A stretch of DNA of 64,000 nucleotides from Malania oleifera. Taxonomy: Eukaryota > Streptophyta > Magnoliopsida > Santalales > Ximeniaceae. Location: positions 65,261,101-65,325,100 of the forward strand of contig NC_080428.1 in NCBI RefSeq assembly GCF_029873635.1. Reading direction: 5' to 3'. Below, piece by piece: positions 34,947-47,060 of this stretch. The position numbers and the translations under genes were made by a program. The number at the start of each line of letters is the position of its first letter. Within the stretch, counting starts at the first letter, position 1. The notes below the pieces were generated by a model. That model worked only from the letters and a program-made list of their open reading frames with translations, did not search any database and had not been told where the DNA came from.

Positions 34947-34960
34947 CCCTTACTTTTGGT

Positions 34961-37208
34961 ATTACACAAATTGTATGACTCATGAGTCCAACATCTCAAC
35001 AAAAGAGGCCTAGGGCAAAGGAATAATAGCTTAGAGTGCCCAACCAATTTTCACCCGAACAAAAGATTAAAAACAAAAAACTAAAACTAAAATTGAAGTG
35101 TCAATATCATGTTTACTTAATATTTTTAAAACTAAAACAAATTAAAAACCTAGCTAAATTCATATTCATCTTTATCATTCAAACAACAGATCGTCACCAA
35201 TCACATAAACTGAAAATTATACATTCATTTTTCATTTTTTAAAAACATTAACAATAGAAACGGAAAACTAGCAATATAAAGAAATTGTTGTTATAAACTA
35301 TTTATTAACTATACAACAATGAAAAAAAAAAAATTGATACTAAATAGACCCTATATTTGTTAACTAATTCATTGCCATACTTCAACGAGTATATTTCTTG
35401 GCTACATGTGTGAGGAAGGTTTGAATTTTTCTCACTCTAAATTTGAAGTATAAACCTTAAATTTAAATTTATATGAATATGAACATAATATAATTTTTTT
35501 AAAAATATTATTTTAACCACAAACTAACGGTGAATATGATTAGAGTGTGGCCTCTAAATTTTCCACGTATAAACTGAATCATACATTGAATATATGTATT
35601 TGGTTATACTAATATTAGAAAATTGATAGTGTTGACATTTGTGGGGTTTCATTATTGTGTATGCAAGTATGCAGTATTGGTATTTGATAGCCCATATTGT
35701 TAGTACATGTACATGTGTATTGCAAAGGTCTTCACGACAAAATTACACTCTTTAACCGAACTGTACCCAACCGAACCAAATTTTCTCTCTCCAGGCCAAA
35801 CCAGATCACAAAATTACACTATAAAATAAAATTAAATAACATTACTCTAACCCCAAAGGGCATTGGTTCACATTTTATCGGAGCAATAAAAATTCAAGAC
35901 AAAAATGAAAAACAAAACAATTGTAATAGGGAATAAAGGAAATTTTTAATTATTGATAAAGGTCAATATAGGGCAGTGACATTTGAGGGATAATGATGAA
36001 CGTTAATTCTGTGGCATGGCCTTTATGAAAATGGGTCCCCTGCTTTCAATCAGGTGCCCCCAAAGTTACCCAATGAAGGGCACAAAGGACAAATAGTAAA
36101 TTCTTGGCCCCCCGTCACTTTCTAGGGAAAATTATAATGGAATTTCAAATGCATAGTGTATGTATCTTGGTCCAATGTCAAGGTTATTTGAGTACTCAAG
36201 ACTAATTCATGAGAATAAAATGTGGATTTTTAAACCTCTTAACTAATTATAAAATTTAATCTCTTGAAAAGATGTATATTTTATAAAAAAAACATATTAT
36301 ACTCATTGTCTTTATTATATTTTGCATTTAATGATTTTACAAAACTTATTTATAAAGGAGTTGACGACGGAATTCAAATAAGTTTAAGTACAAGGAAACA
36401 CGATAATTAAGGAAGTCTTATTCATATTTATAAAAGAGTTGACAACGAAATTCAAGTAAATTTAAGTATGAGGAAACACAATAATTGAGGAAACACAATC
36501 TTTTATTTTATGTTTTCACTCATTCGTAATTTTAGGAGTGGTGTAGAGATTGTCATATGATTTTAAATTTCAAAATATTATATGAATAGGATATTGAATG
36601 GCATAAATTGTTGGAGATGCTTGAGCATAATTTCTAATAGCAGATTGATTCTAATAGCTCTTTATTAAATACAAAATTTGATCTTACTTGAAAATTAATA
36701 GGGTCTAATTAATACTCGATAGATTAAAAAATATATTTTTGAAAATTTTATATCTATTATATTTATTGCAATTTCAAGTCACACAATTATCCACACAAAA
36801 AAAAAAAAAAAAGCCTTTATGGATAAAAGATTTGTTTTTGAGCAACAGAATCTCTTTAAATGTTAATTTTGATTTTAATTCATTACATAACTTTGAAGAA
36901 ACACAACAACATTAAAATTATATTTTTAGGGTTGGGACATCAAAATGCTAAAGGGTGTGGGCTAGTAATGGCACGAGCTCATTTGACAGGTGATCTATGC
37001 GTGCAATAGTGTGGGCCCCATACTATTGCATCCATTGACCACCTACCATATGCCCTCATGTTATTATAGTCTCATATTAAATATTACTTTTGGGATCTAT
37101 TCTCGATGACAAAGTAAGTTTATAGATAAATATTTTAAAATCACTTCGTAATATGTTAGTTGTGCAAACTTGCAAGAGTGGACTGCTCTTAGAGGACTTT
37201 CCAATAGT
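34961..37208. other. Intergenic AT-rich DNA with small repeats
   Basis: No gene recognised. It contains a roughly 78-bp tandem duplication (36344-36492), a 29-bp imperfect hairpin (37002-37030, arms TGCAATAGT/ACTATTGCA), and a segment at 36881-36950 that is repeated on the far side of LTR-F (39325-39392). Frames here are short and AT-driven. Confidence 0.5.
36344..36492. repeat. Tandem duplication, about 78 bp period
   Basis: Two units share TTTATAAAGGAGTTGACGAC-like and AAGTTTAAGTACAAGGAAAC-like strings (the second with substitutions), starting near 36344 and 36423. Confidence 0.75.
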
Positions 37209-37213
37209 TAAAC

Positions 37214-37536
37214 TGTAGAGACCCGAACCCGAAAATTAAAATAAGAAAGAAAGAAAGGAAAATTTCAACATGGAACAGCAGGCTTCATCGACGAAGCCAA
37301 TGTTCTCGTTGACGAAGGCTCTTCTATGCTTCATCGCCGAAATTCAGAGTCTCGTCGACGAAAAGATTCAGAACGTCCGATAAATATCAGACTTAGAGTT
37401 CATCGACGAGATCCTTCCTTCGTCAACGAATGGCCTTGTGTGGCTCATGGACAAGGGCATCATTTCATCGACGAATTTGATCGGGTCAGGGGGCTATAAA
37501 TAGAATTTTTGTTTGCTTCTTCATTAAGAAATCTAA

Positions 37537-37605
<69 letters not shown>

Positions 37606-39295
37606 CGTTTGTCATTCGTTGCCCGTTTCGACGATCGGAAGTTACCTCGAGGATTAGGAGGTAAATCTCTACGAGTCTAGTGGAGTAGATTCTAGAACTC
37701 GGGGAAAAGTTTGAGTGCGGTTTTCGAGCGCCTCGGGTCGTTTCTAGAAATCAGGTAAGGAGATTATATTATGTCAGTTATGTTTAAAAGTCTTAACCGA
37801 ATGGAATGTTAAAATGATTTTTATATATTTAGTTACGGCTTTTTGAGGGTTTTCGGGCCTAGGGTTCGGTTTAACCAACTTTATTTTCGAAACCAACCGT
37901 TTAAATTTAAGTATGATATTTTTAAAGTATAGTATAGGTCTTTATGAACATTTTCACCGCTTGCAAAATCGTTATTTTAAACTATAAACTTATTTTAAAT
38001 TAACCAAAGCGGCATGGTTGATTTTCTCCATTTTTTCTGTATTTAGTTATATATATCCATAATTAATAAAATACCAACTTAGAGATATTCATACCATAGT
38101 TTTAGCAGCAAAAATTACTTTATTAAGCAAATGATTTATTTATGAATTAATTGATGAAAAATTGTGTGGTATGAGTATAGTTTTTAATTGGCATTAAATG
38201 AGCAGGTTTTGTGAAATACTGAAATGTAACGACTATATGCCGAGATATGAGATATGAGAAATGATATGATATGATATGCCGGTTTTTACCTAGTCATTAT
38301 CTAGTAGATATGTAGCAGAAATATGTACAGTTATATGAAATGAATTATGAATACAATTTTATACGATGTAAATTACCATATATGATAGTAGATCCCTGTT
38401 ATTATGTTCTCATATTAAAGCTTGGTACCATAGCTAAATGTATGTAAATGTGCAATCCACATACCGAGAGTGTGGATGGGAAAGGTGATTGGTGACCTGG
38501 GTAAAGTACTCTCCAAAAATTTTCTAGGGCTCCATCCAATGCAGTAATCCCGGATGACTCAGCCTTCGAGCACTGGGTTGGCACCATCGTACTACTTTAC
38601 GACTGACTTAACTATAGTCGGCTAGCTATTTGTTAGGTCCAGCCTTCGGGCCGCACAACCCATCATGGGGGGAAGCATGTTGCACATGTATGTAATGGCG
38701 TGACGACGCTAGTCCTACAGGCCAGGTTGTATCTTTTAGGCATATATGAGTACATTTATTATAGAAATGGCTATATTGAGCTAGCAGTATATTATTATGA
38801 AAGCATGTATTTTTATATATACATTTTAGTACAGTTTTAAATGTCAGTTGAATGATTAATGTTAGTAGTATTATGTAAACACGAAATCTCATGTTAACCA
38901 CACACTGATGATAATGTAATCCGTCTTACTGAGAGGTGTCTCACCCTAACATACAAATGTATTTTTAGGTCCTCCGAGGGATAGAGCCTAGCGTTATTTT
39001 GGGTTAGATAGTAAACAGTCCTTGTTAGAACTGGTGAGATATTAGTCAGTGTTTGTCTTTTGGGGATTGTAGTAGTAGATTATGTTTTAATTATGTATGG
39101 ATATATATATATATGGAAAACAGTTAGAAACTCTTATATGTATTAGATGATGTTTGTATTTTCACTGTGTATGTTTATATAGATTAGTATGGAGCACCTG
39201 TTTTCCCTTGTTTGGGTGGGTTGTATATGTAAGGTATTAGAAGGTATGAATGTTTAGTAGCACTTTGGGGCCACTTAGAGGGCTGGGACGTTACA
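37214..39295 (+). mobile_element. LTR-F: Tekay-like solo LTR (plus)
   Basis: Starts TGTAGAGACCCGAACCCG, ends GGGCTGGGACGTTACA (2082 bp), with a perfect TAAAC duplication (37209-37213 and 39296-39300). It has a palindrome array (37285-37480), a TATA box CTATAAATAG (37495-37504), a 60-bp (CT)n tract (37541-37600) and the Tekay-type GAGAGGTGTCTCACCC segment at about 38930-38945. No internal domain is present. This is a fossil. Confidence 0.92.
37285..37480 (+). promoter_or_regulatory. TCGTCGACGA-type array in U3 of LTR-F
   Basis: Eight units (CTTCATCGACGAAGCC, TCTCGTTGACGAAGG, TCTCGTCGACGAAAAG, TTCATCGACGAG, TTCGTCAACGAATGG and others). Most carry one substitution in the central CpG relative to the perfect palindrome, as expected from loss of methylated cytosine. 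The array ends just before the TATA box at 37496. Confidence 0.5.
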
Positions 39296-39300
39296 TAAAC

Positions 39301-39561
39301 ATTAGAAATTTCATCTTGAAAGTTCATCACATAAATTTAACAAAACACAACAACACTAAAATTAGGTTTTCAAGGGTGGGCAGACATCACCTTTGAGACT
39401 CATTTTTTTTGTTACAAAGTGAGTATCTGGATTGAGAAAATCATTTACAACAGAGCCTCGCTCGATGCAATAGATTTACTTTTTGTGAAAAGAGTATGAA
39501 ATTGCACAGTGTAATTTATCAACGCAACAATCAATGAAGCACCAAAATATAATTCACACAC
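39301..39561. other. Short intergenic stretch
   Basis: Contains the second copy (39325-39392) of the segment seen at 36881-36950. It also holds sequence from about 39500 that may be the left part of a Copia-LTR-like fragment interrupted by the TRIM. No gene is seen. Confidence 0.4.
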
Positions 39562-39900
39562 TATTAGTATGCATCCAATCCCACATCGTCCCTGTGAGTA
39601 GTTCCAAAGTCAGTATAAGATTCTCTTAACTCTCTCTCCTCGGTACCTAGGTTTTGAGGATGAGTTCTCTAACATGGTATCAGAACTGGACCTTAGGCTG
39701 CTTGGCTTCTCTGTGGGTTGGATTTATCCTTGCCTCATTTCCCTCCATGGGCTCTCCTCGCCTCATTTTCCCCATGGGCTCGAGGGGGAGTATTAGTATG
39801 CATCAAATTCCACATCATCTCTATGAGCAGTTCCAAAACCAGTATAAGATCTTAACTCTCTCTCCTTGGTACTTAGGTTTTGAGGATGAGTTCTCTAACA
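39562..39900 (+). mobile_element. TRIM: terminal-repeat retrotransposon in miniature
   Basis: A complete 339-bp layout: left LTR 39562-39674 (113 bp), primer-binding site TGGTATCAGA at 39675-39684, about 100 bp of non-coding interior, purine tract CGAGGGGGAG at 39781-39790, and right LTR 39791-39900 (110 bp). Flanks CACAC (39557-39561) and CACAT (39901-39905) agree at 4 of 5 bases. The LTRs differ by about ten substitutions (roughly 9%) and one 3-bp gap, implying several million years. TRIMs carry no genes and depend on proteins from other elements. It looks structurally whole. Confidence 0.88.
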
Positions 39901-40360
39901 CACATACACAATATATTTGAAAGCAACAAGAATCAACACAAGAATATATGTGGTTCGGCAATGCCTGCATCCACGGTAGTAATCCGGCAAAGGTTTCACT
40001 ATGTAAAATGAAAGTACACAATACAATGGATTATAATGATATTCTCTTTTCACAATATGCCCAAAAAGACATATTTAACAACCACTCAGAGGCTTCCCTC
40101 CAAATACCCAACCGTCCCAACGTTCACATTCAAAATTTGAATTCTTTCTCGCAACCCTGAGAGCACTCGTCGACGAACAGGATACACTCGTCGATGATTG
40201 GAGTCCACTCGTCGACTAGTGAGGCCCACTTATCGACGAGTCACTGAATATCTGAGATTTGTTGCTCTCGGTATCTTAGATGTTTGAGATTTTCTAACTC
40301 TCAGTATCTTCTCGTCGACGATTGAGGCCCACTCGTCGACGAGTCACTACTGCACAGCAA
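39901..40360 (-). mobile_element. Copia-LTR-like fragment with TCGTCGACGA units
   Basis: The stretch with GTGGTTCGGCAATGCCTGC and GGTAGTAATCCGGCAAAGG resembles, in minus orientation, the U5 side of plant Copia LTRs (compare the corresponding GTTGTTCGGATATATC in the Copia-1 LTR). At 40165-40355 it carries six ACTCGTCGACGAG-type palindromes. Exact ends were not found. Confidence 0.4.
40165..40355. promoter_or_regulatory. ACTCGTCGACGAG palindrome array in a Copia-like fragment
   Basis: Six units in 190 bp: CTCGTCGACGAAC, CTCGTCGATGATTGG, CTCGTCGACTAGTG, TTATCGACGAGTC, CTCGTCGACGATTG and CTCGTCGACGAGTC. The motif is the same as in the Tekay-like LTRs, although the surrounding sequence looks Copia-like. 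The function is unknown. Confidence 0.45.
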
Positions 40361-41346
40361 AAAGACTTCATTTATATATTTTTCCTCCTTTGTTTATGAA
40401 TTTCACTAAGTATATAAGAGTCACAAAAAAATACAATATTGCTAAATATTTAAAAACTATTCATTAGACATTTGAACTGTCATTTTGAAAGTCTTGCATT
40501 CGAATCGTTCGATTCTTTAGAAAAAAAAAAAAGAAAAGAATAAGAAATGAAAGATATATCACTCTGTTACTTATCAAATGTAGACTCGATGTGGGCCTTA
40601 AATGAACCAAAAAATTATACTTTTTTTTTTTCCATCATCAAGTCATAGGCCTAATCATCTAATGGCCATTCTAGAGAACTCAAAATTACATTCTATCTTA
40701 AACATTTCAATCCATATCCCTCTTTAATCCCAAAGTGTTCAAATATAGGGACACACCTATCTAATATATAAACCCCACCTCGCCCCACACCTATGATGCA
40801 TAATTTAGCCGTCCTCCACAACTACTGTCAACCTACAATTATGTACACATAAAACAATAAAATTGAAAGAAAATTTTTAAGTACCAGGGAAAGAAGGCAA
40901 CAACACGGTATTTGATAACATAAATTTTAAACCTCTGATATAGATTTAGGTTAATTTGAATAAATTTTAATATAATTTTGTATTACATTTTATCTAAATT
41001 TAATACAAATATAAAATTTAATTATTTTATTACATCTATAATTGGACTTTAAAGATTTGCAAAATCAAATTTCAACTCTCAATTATAAGTGACATATAAA
41101 CTTCATATAAAAAATTTTAAACCTCACTTATTTACAAACTTCGACCAAATAAATTATTCTAATTAAATGACATCTACACTAGCAAAATAGAATTAAAAAA
41201 GAAAAGGGAAAAACAAACTTTGTCCCTTGAACCAAAATCACCCTCTTTGAGATCTTATTGTTTAACTTGGTTGAATATTTTTTTCAAATTCCAAGGATCT
41301 AAGTTTCCAAAATCCTTGAGTTACATTTATTTTTGGATATTGAATC
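40361..41346. other. AT-rich intergenic DNA
   Basis: No gene. The part at about 40915-41100 belongs to a dispersed AT-rich repeat that also appears at about 43935-44090 and 48095-48230 (shared TATAATTTTATATTACAT and AAATTTAATACAAAT-like strings). Confidence 0.45.
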
Positions 41347-41351
41347 AGAGT

Positions 41352-43600
41352 TGTAACACCACAAACCCTTAAACTTGGGTCTGGTGCATTATACCTGATA
41401 ATATCCTGATAGATCATAATCTATAACATACACGCAGCGGAAAACATAAACATAATTTTCATATAATATAATACCAGAGTTTACTAATTCTAACTCCCAA
41501 TCATAATAAATTAATCATCCACCTGCATTCAAATATATACATGTCTCCAAAACTTATCCACAAATACCAATATGTTTCACAACCATCCATATCTTATAAA
41601 ACTTAAAGCATAAATCATAAAACATAAAATATATATATCAAAATTAACATAAAAATATATCATTTTCTCTTTTTATTTACCAAAAATGTTTTAAAATCTC
41701 GAGTTCTCTAAGCTCGATCTCAAGGAAATCCTGAAAAAGATAATTTCATATTCGGGCGAGACACATCTCAGTAAGGAAAGAAACCATATATTAAACACAA
41801 TGTGTGGCTAACATAAGGTGTATAACAACATAATATTTAACATTTAAAAATCGTTAACACAATTTTTGAAGTCATTCTCTGATCCTAATCAAACACATGC
41901 AAAAGATTTAACCCACGAGAGTTCCCGAAGATAAAGGTGATTACCCGCCCATACAAGTAGCACCCCTCTGCTCTGATACATTTAGCAACCCGAAGATCAC
42001 AATTTAAGCATATCAGGGCACTCATCATATTCAGTAAGCCCTCAAGTGTTAAATTGATCTCGTACACATGCAGTTCATACAAAAGTTTATTGGTAAAGGC
42101 CCTAAGGATAGGGAAATCTACCCGCCCATACAAGTAGGTTCCCTCCGGCCTAGTACGTTATGCGGCTGCTGCCACATTTGTAACTACTAGTGCACTCGCC
42201 TTACTCAGCAAACCCTCAGGCGAAAAGTACGCCTTGCCCAATTGTAACATATTCTACGTACATACATACTTCTAATATTATAATACATTATTCTTTCTAT
42301 CATTATTCAATCATACACATCTGTTTATATTCATGACTTAACATTGCATTACGTTTCACTTTAAGTGTCTTTTTCCCATTTTACAATGTTCACATATCAC
42401 ATTTCATTTCCATTTCATTCATTTCCCATTTCATTTCATACCCAACATCTTTCAGCTGTTTTACTTAGTATTTTTCAATTGTCATACATTTACCCAACAT
42501 CTTTCAACTATTTTACCTAACATATTTCAACTATTTTACCCAACATATTTCAACTGTTTACCCAACATTTTTTAACTGTTTATATGGTCGCATTAACACA
42601 CACAAGCAACACAATTGATATCATATTTCATTCACAATGCATTACTTACTTAACCTGCATCTCATACATTTAATATATGTTTACACAAAATCTCATGTCA
42701 CACATTTTAGTAATAAAATTCATACATTGCCTGTAAAATAAGTCAACCAACATTTAACTTTTATATACTGAAAATAACTTTCATTCTTTACATAATTATC
42801 CTGAAAATATTTTTCCACTTTTATCATTTCATTTTTGCATAAATATATCTAATAAACAATCCTAAACTCAAAAAAATATAATTTAAATCGTTGGCATTTT
42901 AAACTTATATCGAAACATATACACGTATATATAACACAATTTATTTTTCATTAAATTCATTGAAATTCTGATTTAATATATATTTTTCCTCTTACCTGAT
43001 TTCTTGAACTACGCCAATAGGGACCCTAAAAAGATGCCTGCAACGCTCATCGGATCCTAAATCAAAAATCCTAATTCCATTAAATTAACCCTAAATAAAA
43101 TATTATTTTAATATTTCTTAGGGCCATAAATTCTAAATAAATAAATATACCTTTAAATTTAGTTAAATTAACAAATTTCTCAAATCTCACTCTCGCTTTG
43201 GAGTGGGGCTTAGAATACCTCAATTGAAAATTTATGCTCATCAAAATGACAGCAATCGGGACTAGGACCACGTGATGGTACCTGGTCGTCAATTTAACAG
43301 CAAATTTAAAGCAAAATTGAGAAAATGGAGAAAAGTTACCTTTCCCCAGGAGCAGTGCCTAAGTCGTTCTCACAACAAATCTACTCTAGTAAAAATGTCG
43401 GTGGCGGAGTTAGAAATCCAATGACATCTTCCTTTTCCTGATCAGTAGAATATTCGATGAGAAATGATGGAAAAGAGAGAGACGGAGACGAAAGAGTGAC
43501 GAAGCGCTGGGGTGTCTGCCTCAGCAATTGAGAGTTAGATTTCAATTTGAAATCTCTGCAGCTTCCTAAAGAAGCTGTCTAATATATATATTAAACTTAC

Positions 43601-43653
<53 letters not shown>

Positions 43654-43805
43654 CTTTATTCCAATTAATTTTTTTTTGCTTTCATACTATTCATTTTTAT
43701 TTGTTTATTTAATACATTAATTTAATAATATTTAACTAATTAATTGATTAATTATTTTAATTAATTATTTTTTTAAAATTTTAATTTTTTTTCCGGGTTG
43801 TTACA
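41352..43805 (-). mobile_element. LTR-H: Tekay-like solo LTR (minus)
   Basis: On the minus strand it starts TGTAACAACCCGGAAAAA (43805) and ends GGTTTGTGGTGTTACA (41352), 2454 bp. A perfect AGAGT duplication lies at 41347-41351 and 43806-43810. It contains the GAGATGTGTCTCGCCCG segment (minus, about 41755-41775) that marks this LTR group, an (AT)n tract (43607-43648), two roughly 180-bp diverged duplicates around the string CCCGCCCATACAAGTAG (41905-42265), and short ACCCAACATATTTCAACT-type tandem units (42441-42575). No internal domain. This is a fossil. Confidence 0.88.
41905..42265. repeat. Diverged tandem duplicates within LTR-H
   Basis: Two segments of about 180 bp each contain CCCGCCCATACAAGTAG (near 41945 and 42121) followed by GCACTC(A/G)(T/C)C...CAGTAAGCCCTCA-like text. 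It is a separate tandem system from those in the Gypsy-1 and Gypsy-2 LTRs. Confidence 0.65.
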
Positions 43806-43810
43806 AGAGT

Positions 43811-45120
43811 AACTAGTGAAAAAATATGGAGAATTATACCCGCTATTTAAATTATTTAACAAATTAAGTAGTTATTCATTCAATTTATTTTTTGTTTTTC
43901 AATTCAAATTTTGAGTGTACACCTACCTTATGTTTGGAAAAGTTTTGGATTTGAAATTATCTTGGATTTGGATAAGATATAATATAAAATTGTATTAAAA
44001 TTTATATAAACCCACTCAAATTCAATCTAAAAACTGAAATTCATGCTTCTAAATGCAACATCATATCATTCCAAATTACAAAGTTTCAAAATAGAATCAT
44101 CAAAATTAATTTTACTTATATGTGGTGTAACTAAGGGAAGCCTAACCAATATACTGAACTTTTCTAGTTTTCAAATTCATCCAATTGGGTAAAAATAAAC
44201 ACATGAGTTAGGATTACGAGTTAGGCTCCTTTTACGATTCACGTAGAAGCATAGTATCAAGAACCAAACTTATACAATGTCAAATTGTCAATATAAAGAC
44301 AATTTAAAATAGCTATTTTAATCTAAATAATTCTCTTTGACCTTTTATTGGAACACTCATAATATAAAGAAAAATTCGTAAAAGCGGCTAAGATTAAACC
44401 TACATCCTACTTAGAATACATATAACTTTAACGAACTCACCTAACAAAAACATAGAAAGTTGTCCTCTAGAGTTACATCAATTTCAAAGGTCTAAGTAAT
44501 GGAGCATACATTATTTAATATTGCTTAATGCATTATTTTGGAAATTCAAAATAAGATAAATCGGATAAAGACTTAGAAAAAGAGAGACAACAATGATTAC
44601 GCACTATCTCAATGTATTTTTCATCCAATCTGAATTCGATTTCTAAAATGAATGAGCCAATATCATATTTAGGGACAATAATAGATACGTGTGAATAACA
44701 ATATCCTAAAAATGGGTAAAACACACATGTAGTTATTGGGCGTGTAATGATTAGCATAGCATTCCTCACATAAACAACATTATAAATTTAATTGCAACCA
44801 TTATTTAACTTTCTCTCCAACCTAACTTTTAACCTAAATGACAAAGAAAAAAGAACTTGGAGATCATCTAGACAGAAGAGAAATCATAAAAATATAACAA
44901 CCTATATAATACTGTCAACTATGCATGCTTTGCAGAGAAGATCAAAGTCTAGGTTCTGTATTTTAAAAATCCATAAACCCTAATAATACTAAATACAAGT
45001 ACCCCTGGTCCTCTTGGAGTCTTGACCCAAATTTCCTCTATTAAAATTTTCAAACTCAAACCTACCCCAAGAACTGTTATTGCCAAAAGACCCAATGACC
45101 TAATCAAATATTACAATATG
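43811..45120. other. AT-rich intergenic DNA
   Basis: No gene recognised. A MITE-like AT-rich repeat copy lies at about 43935-44090. Reading frames in this part have unbalanced AT-rich composition and no recognisable motif. Confidence 0.45.
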
Positions 45121-45700
45121 GAATTGGGCAGTGACCCCTCCAGAGGTCACCTTCAGAACTGCTTGTCCCTCAGCTCCCACATGCTGTAGGATCTCTTCTT
45201 CTTGCCGCGCCCACCCGGGGCTCCCACAATCCTGTACCACAAACTTATGGTGTACACTTCACTTCCCAGAGAGAGAGAGAGAGACTCATGGACCGTTCAC
45301 TTCCCACAGAGAGAGGGAGAAGGGTAGGTTTTGGGGAAGTGTGAGGGGCAGATGCCCTTGAGCCTTAGGGCATGCAAGACAGAGTGTGACCCAAAAAATT
45401 AAATGCAGTAGGGTAGAGGCTGTCAGCAGGGGGATGTACAGTCTTTTCTTTTTTACAGGGTTGGTAAAGGGTTCTGTTTGGTTTTTCAGTAATGAAATCT
45501 GATGGCAGTGCCCCTGCAGGTGTTGGTCCTCCTCATGGATCCCACCTTCACCATTCTGGGTTTAGAACCCTTTGCCCAATCTGGAGGACCATCAAGGGCA
45601 TACTGCTGGGGGTCTATGGAGGAGTTTGCACCTAAGGAGCACAGGATCAGCAGTTGCCCAGTTGGGCTGTGGGCTTGGGAGGGTTGATTTGGCCTTGTGC
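45121..45700. other. GC-richer island of unknown nature
   Basis: Clearly more GC-rich than its surroundings, with GAGAGA tracts at 45269-45286 and 45309-45322. It holds several short overlapping frames: a 47-codon plus-strand frame from about 45493, and frames at 45131-45361 and 45502-45687. None has a signal peptide or a recognised motif. It could be a decayed gene, a non-coding transcript or regulatory DNA. I found no convincing microRNA foldback by eye. Confidence 0.35.
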
Positions 45701-47022
45701 TATTGTTTTTTACGCTTCCATATTTAAATTTACAGAGCTGTTCATGTCGCCAAGTCCAAAATCTAACAAGAAAATGCCAAATTTTATGTTACAAAGGCAT
45801 TCAAAAACCCTAAGCAGCCTCCCTCTCACTTTCAGTCTTTCATGCCCACTCCCTCACTTCCCTTTGTGTCAAGGCACATTCAAAAACCCTAATCACCCTT
45901 GTGTCACTCTCCTTGATCTCACTGGAGACAAAACTCTATACATGGCTATTAATTGCATTCATTATATTTTAGGTATTTTTTCATAGCAAAATAAGGTATT
46001 ACTCAACTATTATCAAACCATTTATATTTGACAATAAAGGAAGATTTTACTCTCTATTTTTGTATCCTTTCTTATTATTTTTTATTTTTAAATAGTTGGA
46101 CAGTTATTAAATAAATATATGATACATAATAAATGTAGTTTGTTCCATGCATTATCGTATTCTTTCTTTTTTGGGTCCATCTTAACTAATATTTCTCATT
46201 TTTCTTTTGTAGGGATGAGTTTGCTAGTGTATCGGGATGCGCTTCCTTTAATTACGTCTCGCACACTAATTCAGTGTTGTCCAAATAAGTATCGTCTCTT
46301 GTTTATAATTTTACTTAAACAGTTATTAAAAATATAAAAATATGAAAAATAATGGTTAATATTTGACATCAGTATTTAATTGTTACTATATATAAATAAA
46401 AATATTTTATTAATGTGGATCAAATCATCTTTAGAATTTTGAAAAATTAATTTATTTTTAGCTCAAATTAAGTTTGTTCCAGAACAAGCAGACTAAAAAA
46501 ATTGTCATTGATTCATGTTAATTAATGAACATGCTAAGCGAAGATTGAATATCTCTCTAAATTTATTAATTTTATTTATTTGTGTATTCGAACAAAAGGG
46601 AGAGAGAGCTTTATGAATTTATGCTCCAAGAATTATGAAAAATAAGTTGTGAATAAGAAGAATTTTTTATTTTTAGGTTATTAATATTTTCTCAAGCATA
46701 ATTAATTGTTGTTGATCAAATAGGTAGGATGTACAATTTCCACAAAGTATATCAAAATTTTTTATAATATTTCTATTTATTTTGTGTAAATGGAAGCAAT
46801 TGACAAAAAAAATTATTTTTTGAACAAATTATGAAATAAAATCTACAGTTGTTATCTTTTTTGCTAACATGCAGCTACTTAATTAGTAGTGTAGCCTTTT
46901 TGACTTCTAGGAATTGCCATTAAACTTCTACCCTACTAAATTGCAAATTAGTCAGACGACATAATTAGGAACTTTAATCACTTTAGTCTAAGCAAATTGA
47001 AAGAAAAAACAAAGAGTGAGAT

Positions 47023-47060
<38 letters not shown>

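Larger units (their letters stand above)
32365..34952 (+). mobile_element. hAT-like non-autonomous element, split by LTR-I
   Basis: The left terminus TAGGGGTGAGCA pairs with the right terminus TGCACACCCTTA, whose last bases lie beyond LTR-I. The interior (32365-32898) is rich in TTCGGTT/AACCGAA subterminal motifs, a feature typical of hAT elements, and has no transposase. Flanks TCTTTGGT (32357-32364) and CTTTTGGT (34953-34960) agree at 6 of 8 bases, consistent with an old 8-bp duplication. Without LTR-I the element is about 0.54 kb. The hAT assignment is inferred from termini and duplication length. Confidence 0.6.

Noticed and set aside
39654-39920. 88-residue plus-strand frame
   Set aside because: It runs across the TRIM interior and right LTR, which are non-coding by structure.
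45493-45636. 47-codon frame in the GC-rich island, considered as a small secreted peptide
   Set aside because: It has no signal peptide, and the Pro/Gly/His-rich part does not match a peptide hormone consensus I know.
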